From: an archaeon
GTDB lineage: Archaea; Thermoproteota; Nitrososphaeria; Nitrososphaerales; CADDZS01
Assembly (NCBI GenBank): GCA_021806865.1
Contig: JAKAPU010000008.1
Location: 1-38,894 of the forward strand
Reading direction: 5' to 3'
DNA length: 38,894 bases
The notes below the pieces were generated by a model. That model was given only the letters and a program-made list of their open reading frames with translations, was not told where the DNA came from and ran no database searches. Each line of letters starts with the position of its first letter. Within the stretch, counting starts at the first letter, position 1. A program made the translations under genes and the position numbers. Shown here in pieces: positions 34,987-38,894 of this stretch.

Positions 34987-35247
34987 CCGGGACGTAAAGA
35001 CCCCTTTTCCTTCCGAATCGCGGTTTGCATATTAATATATTCCTATGTTCATAAGTGTCCGTTAAGATGCCGATAAGAATAGTGTGAAGGTGAAATAAAC
35101 GCTCCTTTCAGAAGATCATTTTTTCTTCGAGACTTTCTGAGGACTTGTTTCTTGAAATGACCGACTTGCACATAATCGTCTCACAGGGATCGTCTCCAAA
35201 GCAACTTACCGAAGAAACGATATATTAAACACGTAGACCTTTTCACG
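34987..35247. promoter_or_regulatory. Divergent promoter region between cofG and the HTH-RibC gene
   Basis: 261 nt without a gene. On the minus side the palindrome ATATTAATAT (35029-35038) serves as a TATA box about 48 nt before the cofG TTG. On the plus side GATATATTAAA (35219-35229) is a TATA box about 24 nt before TTG 35248. Shared regulation of both directions by the HTH-RibC protein is a natural inference. I could not see an operator repeated at both promoters. Confidence 0.55.
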
Positions 35248-36006
35248 TTGAAGAAAAGTTGGTTGAATGAAATGCCTCCACCGCTCCCCGATATCACCCA
35301 AATATCTGGTCTGAGGAGAAGGCTTCGAATAACTCAATCTGACCTCGCAAAGGAATCGCGTGTATCTCAGAGTCTGATCTCAAAGATTGAATCTGGGAAG
35401 GTCATGCCAACCTACGACAATGCCAAGATGATAATCGACGCTCTTGAGCGTCTACAGATACAATCTGAAGAGATACGTCTTCCGTCAAAGAGCAAAAAGG
35501 GCCGAGACCTACCAACGCTCTCGCGAATCAGGAACTGCGTCGGGAGGATAGGGATTGTTGATACCACATTCTCAAGCATTGATACTGCGGAGATAGCGGT
35601 CAAGGAAATCAAAAGATTGGCTGCAAAGGTAAAGACTAGCAGATACACTGTACCAGGAATCCGAGACATACCGCTAGCGAGTAAGATATTGATCGAAAGG
35701 GAAAAATGTGGAATTGTCATCGCTACAGGAATGGTGAGCCGCAAGGGAGCAGAGAAACAGGTGGAGAATCAAGCTGTCTTCGGAATAATTTTGGTCGAAC
35801 TCCAAACAAGCAAGCACATCCTCACAGCTTTCTTTGACGAGGGTGAGGCCGAAAACAAAGTGAGGTTGTACGAAATAGTAGTTGACAGAGTCAGAAAACA
35901 TGCCCAAAACGCACTGAAACTTCTTGCGGCACCAGAAAGTCTGGCTGACTATGCGGGTCTGGGGCTCAGGCAAGGCTCGAAAGACGCTGGACGATTCAGG
36001 ATTTAA
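35248..36006 (+). CDS. XRE helix-turn-helix fused to archaeal-type riboflavin synthase (RibC) domain; candidate flavin regulator
   Basis: 252 residues in two parts. Residues about 20-72 are an XRE/lambda-repressor HTH (LRRRLRITQSDLAKESRVSQ, then SLISKIESGKVMPTYDNAK). A Lys-rich linker (73-96) leads to a complete archaeal riboflavin synthase-like domain (97-252): GRIGIVDTTFSSID, RYTVPGIRDIPLAS, IATGM, QTSKHILTAFFDEGEA and the end AGLGLRQGSKDAGRF, all matching methanogen RibC as I remember it. It is divergent from cofG, and the locus has a separate bacterial-type synthase, so this domain may have become a lumazine/riboflavin sensor. A bifunctional enzyme-regulator is the alternative. Starts TTG 35248 (near-leaderless) or ATG 35272, which begins just before the HTH. 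Confidence 0.85.
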   Translation: MKKSWLNEMPPPLPDITQISGLRRRLRITQSDLAKESRVSQSLISKIESGKVMPTYDNAKMIIDALERLQIQSEEIRLPSKSKKGRDLPTLSRIRNCVGRIGIVDTTFSSIDTAEIAVKEIKRLAAKVKTSRYTVPGIRDIPLASKILIEREKCGIVIATGMVSRKGAEKQVENQAVFGIILVELQTSKHILTAFFDEGEAENKVRLYEIVVDRVRKHAQNALKLLAAPESLADYAGLGLRQGSKDAGRFRI

Positions 36007-36806
36007 GCGCTAGCAGTGAGCATCAGCCACATGTCTACTGGGGCTGCCCTTGCTTTAATCGGATTCACAATGTCAGCATTACCAACTGTTTCAGGTCTTA
36101 ACTTGGTATATGCTTCAGTGTTTCCTGATGGCCTTACCGTCCCCCAAAATAATTGTTTACACAATGATGAAGCGACGCATGCCGAGGACGGGCGGAGATT
36201 ATGTACGACTATGAGGTCTCTTGGCGGTTTCGTTGGAAGCACTGTAACTTTCATGGGAATCACACTTGAAACAATGCCTTATCTTGCACTCATAGCTCTC
36301 TCCAGTTTTCGTGGTTGGATTTGTTGGTCTGTCCCTGGATTACAGCGACGCTCTCCCGCTTGCGCTGCTAAATAATTCATCTGGTTCGGATCCTTTGACC
36401 CAATTCCTCGTGGCGGCCATTATTCTCGACCACTTTTCCTTAGGTTAGTAGTACCACATTACACCGCTTACCGCGAGATGGCTCATTATGATGTGAAACT
36501 CAAATCAGGCGGCTCTCCCGCCCCAGAGACGGCTGGATGAAAGGGGGGTCGGTGCTCATTGCCAATACATTTCCGTTTCCAATGTCCACAACCCCAAAAT
36601 CCACTCAATGTTGAGGCGGTAGAATAACTTTCGAGTCATTTGCCACAAGATTTGGATAGATTACTCGATCGAAAAAATTCACGTCGATATTTGCAGGCCT
36701 TGCTTTTGAGTCGTCATCCATTTGTTCATCATTCATCCTCCATGATAAGTACCTAAATGCCCAACTCTTAGTACAGTCATCACAACACTTCATTCGAGAT
36801 TAAGAG
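36007..36806. other. Long region without intact gene; possible membrane-protein remnants
   Basis: 800 nt. Plus-strand open stretches at 36016-36375 (GAALALIGFTMSALPTVSGL; LGGFVGSTVTFMGI) and, in another frame, about 36300-36449 (SPVFVVGFVGLSLDYSDALP; FLVAAIILDHFSL) look like pieces of a hydrophobic protein broken by a frameshift. The minus-strand frame over the same bases (36003-36263) is probably a shadow. A 62-residue minus frame at 36605-36793 is unconvincing. No repeat or RNA gene seen. Confidence 0.35.
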
Positions 36807-38096
36807 CTATCTGAAAGTTACATCGACACTTCTGCGAGCTGTTTCCCTTCCCTTCAGCGCCCAGACAGATGCAGCCACCAGACCAAGGCACCACAAGGTG
36901 GCAATCAGTGCCAGATAGTTTTCAACAGTCAGAGCGTACGTAACAAACACGATCAAACTATTCACGGACCAAGCGCCGATCCTTGCTATGCCAATTGAAG
37001 TTCCCCTGAGCCCGGTCGGAAATAATTCCGGTTCGAGCATGAGACGTGATGCCCATCCTATCTCTGAAAAAATCATGTTGACAAATAGGAGTGAAAGAAA
37101 CGCCTCGAAATTGTTTACAAAAGGTATCAGAAGCAGAGCGGTCAGTGTGCCACCACCGAAACCCACGAGCGAAGTGAGTTTCCTGCTCTTGTCAAACAAG
37201 AAAAGAAGGCCGAAGCCCCCGACCGTTGCTGCAACATTGGCCACTAGGATCAAAACGGCAGTTTCACTTGAAAAATTAAGTGGACCGAGATAATAAGCAA
37301 GCAACGTGTATGTCGTCAGCTGCGAGACTCCCAAAACCCATAGCAGAGCAAACCGACCAGTGTACTTTCTACCACTTATTGTAGTAGCCACAGACGAATG
37401 ATTGCTCGAATCTTCCTCCTGTCGAGCATTGTTGAGTGATATTTGACTCGCAATAGAGTAGGCTCGTTCGCTGTGCCCTTTCGCAAAAAGCCAACGAGGA
37501 GACTCGGGAAGCAGGAAACGCGCCATTGCGACAACCAAAACCATCACAACGGCACTCCCGTATAGAAAATACACTATTTCGCGACCCGCAAATATCGACG
37601 CGAACAGAATTGATAGACCACTTGCAACCGCAGCACCGACGTTGTAAAAGTTGGCAGATGCGACTATTGTCTTTCCTCTATTTCTTGCAGGCATGGTTTC
37701 TGCGAGTGCAGCGAGCGCGGGCGGCTCTTCTCCACCCACGCCGAAATTCATCAACGAAGTAAAAACCAGGACCCCTGAAAAGCTCGAAGAAACTGACGTA
37801 GCTATCAAGCCGACAGCATAGATGCTCAGTGTCAGCATGAACATATTCCGCCTTCCAAACTTGTCAGCAAAGTATCCGAGAAGTACGTTTCCAGCCAGCA
37901 AACTCAAGGAATCTATGGCGAGCACAGGAACGTAGTACGAGGAAGGGACAAGGTATGCGATCGAAAGTGGAACTATGGAAAAGACGAAGCCATCGAGAAG
38001 GAAACCAAGTGAAATGGTGGAAAAGATCTTTGTGTGGACTCTCGTCCACTTCGATTGATCCAGGTTTGGAAATATCGAATTTACCTGTGTGCCCAA
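36807..38096 (-). CDS. Major facilitator superfamily transporter (sugar-porter-like)
   Basis: 429 residues, about twelve helices. MFS motif A GYFADKFGRRNMF is at about 74-86 between helices 2 and 3, PESPRWL near 198-204 closes the first half as in sugar/organic-ion porters, and a cytosolic loop (about 205-245) separates the halves. The helix-4/5 region has GVGGEEPPALAALAETMPAR. It probably carries a sugar, aromatic acid or drug by proton coupling; the substrate is not readable. TTG 38096 lies about 35 nt after a TATA box (38125-38136), giving a very short leader. Monocistronic. Confidence 0.88.
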   Translation of the reverse strand: MGTQVNSIFPNLDQSKWTRVHTKIFSTISLGFLLDGFVFSIVPLSIAYLVPSSYYVPVLAIDSLSLLAGNVLLGYFADKFGRRNMFMLTLSIYAVGLIATSVSSSFSGVLVFTSLMNFGVGGEEPPALAALAETMPARNRGKTIVASANFYNVGAAVASGLSILFASIFAGREIVYFLYGSAVVMVLVVAMARFLLPESPRWLFAKGHSERAYSIASQISLNNARQEEDSSNHSSVATTISGRKYTGRFALLWVLGVSQLTTYTLLAYYLGPLNFSSETAVLILVANVAATVGGFGLLFLFDKSRKLTSLVGFGGGTLTALLLIPFVNNFEAFLSLLFVNMIFSEIGWASRLMLEPELFPTGLRGTSIGIARIGAWSVNSLIVFVTYALTVENYLALIATLWCLGLVAASVWALKGRETARRSVDVTFR

Positions 38097-38124
38097 GGAG
38101 GATTCAATTATGTAACTCGGTTTT

Positions 38125-38136
38125 GAATATATAAGT
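38125..38136 (-). promoter_or_regulatory. TATA box of the MFS gene
   Basis: Minus-strand ACTTATATATTC centred about 35 nt upstream of the TTG start at 38096; transcription should begin near 38104. Confidence 0.6.
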
Positions 38137-38197
38137 AAGTCAATAAGCCGCTTATGTTAAAGTGTGTTCCTAGAACCATTCCTATTTTTGGGTTCTT

Positions 38198-38365
38198 TCA
38201 AATCTTCGATTCATTGACTAGGAAATTCTCGCTGTCAAAAGTCGGTTCATGAAGTCCGATCTTGAGCTGTTTCTGAACTATGCCGAGCTTTATCTCGGTG
38301 GGTCTATTGAAGGATAATGCTCGCTTTATCCCACCTTTGAAAAGGCGTGGGTTCTCGCTCGCGTG
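38198..38365 (-). pseudogene. Possible gene fragment, unidentified
   Basis: A 55-codon stretch bounded by stops and lacking a start codon reads as coding-like sequence (ENPRLFKGGIKRALSFNRPT; KLGIVQKQLKIGLHEPTFDS). I do not recognise it. It may be the 3' end of a lost gene or chance. Confidence 0.25.
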
Positions 38366-38514
38366 CTAAATCCTGAGCTGGAATCCATTTGCTCTCTCAA
38401 CTGAACTTAAGCCATGACCCGAAAGTTGACAGGAATAAATTCTTGCATGTTTGAATAAAATCCAAACTATCCTATCGTGCAAGATTCGCCTTTCAAACAT
38501 TGATGGCATCCCAG

Positions 38515-38739
38515 TTAATCCTTTCTGTTATCCAATGAAGGGCCCCATTTTGTGGAAATCACAGTGTCTTTATCTACAGTGACTAATTGAAAGTGGTAAT
38601 CGACTGTGGAAACTACGAAATATACCGCAGAAACTCGGCAACGAGGAGAGCAGTATGTTGACTCGTCTTTGAACAATTCCAATACGAAAGCTTCCCGCTT
38701 GCTTTCTATCGCCTCGATATCAATTGATATGAGCGGCAT
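38515..38739 (-). CDS. Possible small hypothetical protein of 74 residues
   Basis: Open frame from ATG 38739 with an ordinary amino acid mix and a beta-type middle (SAVYFVVSTVDYHFQLVTVD). No ribosome site or strong TATA box is seen and no family is recognised. The rest of 38366-38894 holds nothing I can identify. Confidence 0.3.
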   Translation of the reverse strand: MPLISIDIEAIESKREAFVLELFKDESTYCSPRCRVSAVYFVVSTVDYHFQLVTVDKDTVISTKWGPSLDNRKD

Positions 38740-38894
38740 TCAACGCTTTTAGTCTAGCCTTGCACAATTCCCCAAGAGAGGATACGAAGGCGCTGCGGCA
38801 TTCTATCAGACTGTAGCATAGCAAAGCTGCGAAGAGCAGACTATTAGGAGTCCTCGCTCCTCACCCCTTCAAACGTCGTTTTGTGAAAATATTC

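Noticed and set aside
35158..35229. 23-codon open frame upstream of the HTH-RibC gene as a leader peptide
   Set aside because: It ends inside the TATA box of the gene, so it would not be on the same transcript.
36003..36263. 86-residue minus-strand open frame after the HTH-RibC gene
   Set aside because: Its composition looks like the complement of a membrane-protein remnant on the plus strand.
36605..36793. 62-residue minus-strand open frame with cysteines
   Set aside because: Short, no promoter or ribosome site, unlike any family.
1..38894. CRISPR array, insertion sequence, rRNA or ammonia-oxidation genes
   Set aside because: No regularly spaced repeats, transposase, rRNA or amo-like sequence was seen on either strand.

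Overview
The window reads as archaeal chromosome, most likely from a Nitrososphaeria/Thaumarchaeota-type (terrestrial) archaeon. That placement is an inference; no rRNA or other decisive marker is present. Archaeal signs seen directly are TATA boxes about 25-28 nt upstream of several start codons with little or no leader, many TTG starts, GAGG/GGTG-type ribosome sites on internal operon genes, a class II tRNA-Ser(CGA) with an intron at the canonical 37/38 position, an archaeal-type riboflavin pathway (GTP cyclohydrolase III, creatininase-type deformylase, RibD-C-type reductase), coenzyme F420 genes cofG/cofH, and an AN1 zinc-finger protein with a membrane anchor.

Layout. 1-2000: an NRAMP-family transporter with altered metal motifs, then a frameshifted class III aminotransferase relic. 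2113-8998: a family-5 peptide-type ABC importer (binding protein, two permeases, two ATPases). 8999-13682: small hypothetical genes, a PaaI-like thioesterase, an unrecognised basic protein, MsrB, and a retropepsin-like protein with two DTG lobes. 13865-23991: an accessory stretch of short membrane proteins and membrane-anchored exported proteins with Ser/Thr linkers, plus a broken AN1-finger protein and a SIMPL protein. 24111-25557: the intron-bearing tRNA-Ser followed by two gene relics (an ATPase/winged-helix-like fragment and threonine synthase). 25720-36006: a riboflavin/F420 locus. 36807-38096: an MFS transporter flanked by non-coding or decayed DNA.

The riboflavin/F420 locus is the centre of interest. 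On the minus strand, in transcription order, are cofG, cofH, ribB, ribH, arfA, an amidohydrolase, arfC, arfB, a bacterial-type riboflavin synthase, and after a gap a HAD phosphatase. Divergent from cofG lies a gene joining an XRE helix-turn-helix to a full-length archaeal-type riboflavin synthase (RibC) domain. Together these could supply every step from GTP and ribulose 5-phosphate to riboflavin and FO, provided the amidohydrolase is the missing archaeal pyrimidine deaminase and the HAD protein the missing phosphatase (both are inferences from chemistry and position). The HTH-RibC fusion looks like a flavin- or lumazine-sensing regulator built from a pathway enzyme, analogous in design to the known HTH-riboflavin kinase regulator RbkR but from a different enzyme. 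I do not recall a published description of such a regulator.

Several relics and long non-coding stretches suggest a genome with relaxed coding density and ongoing gene loss.
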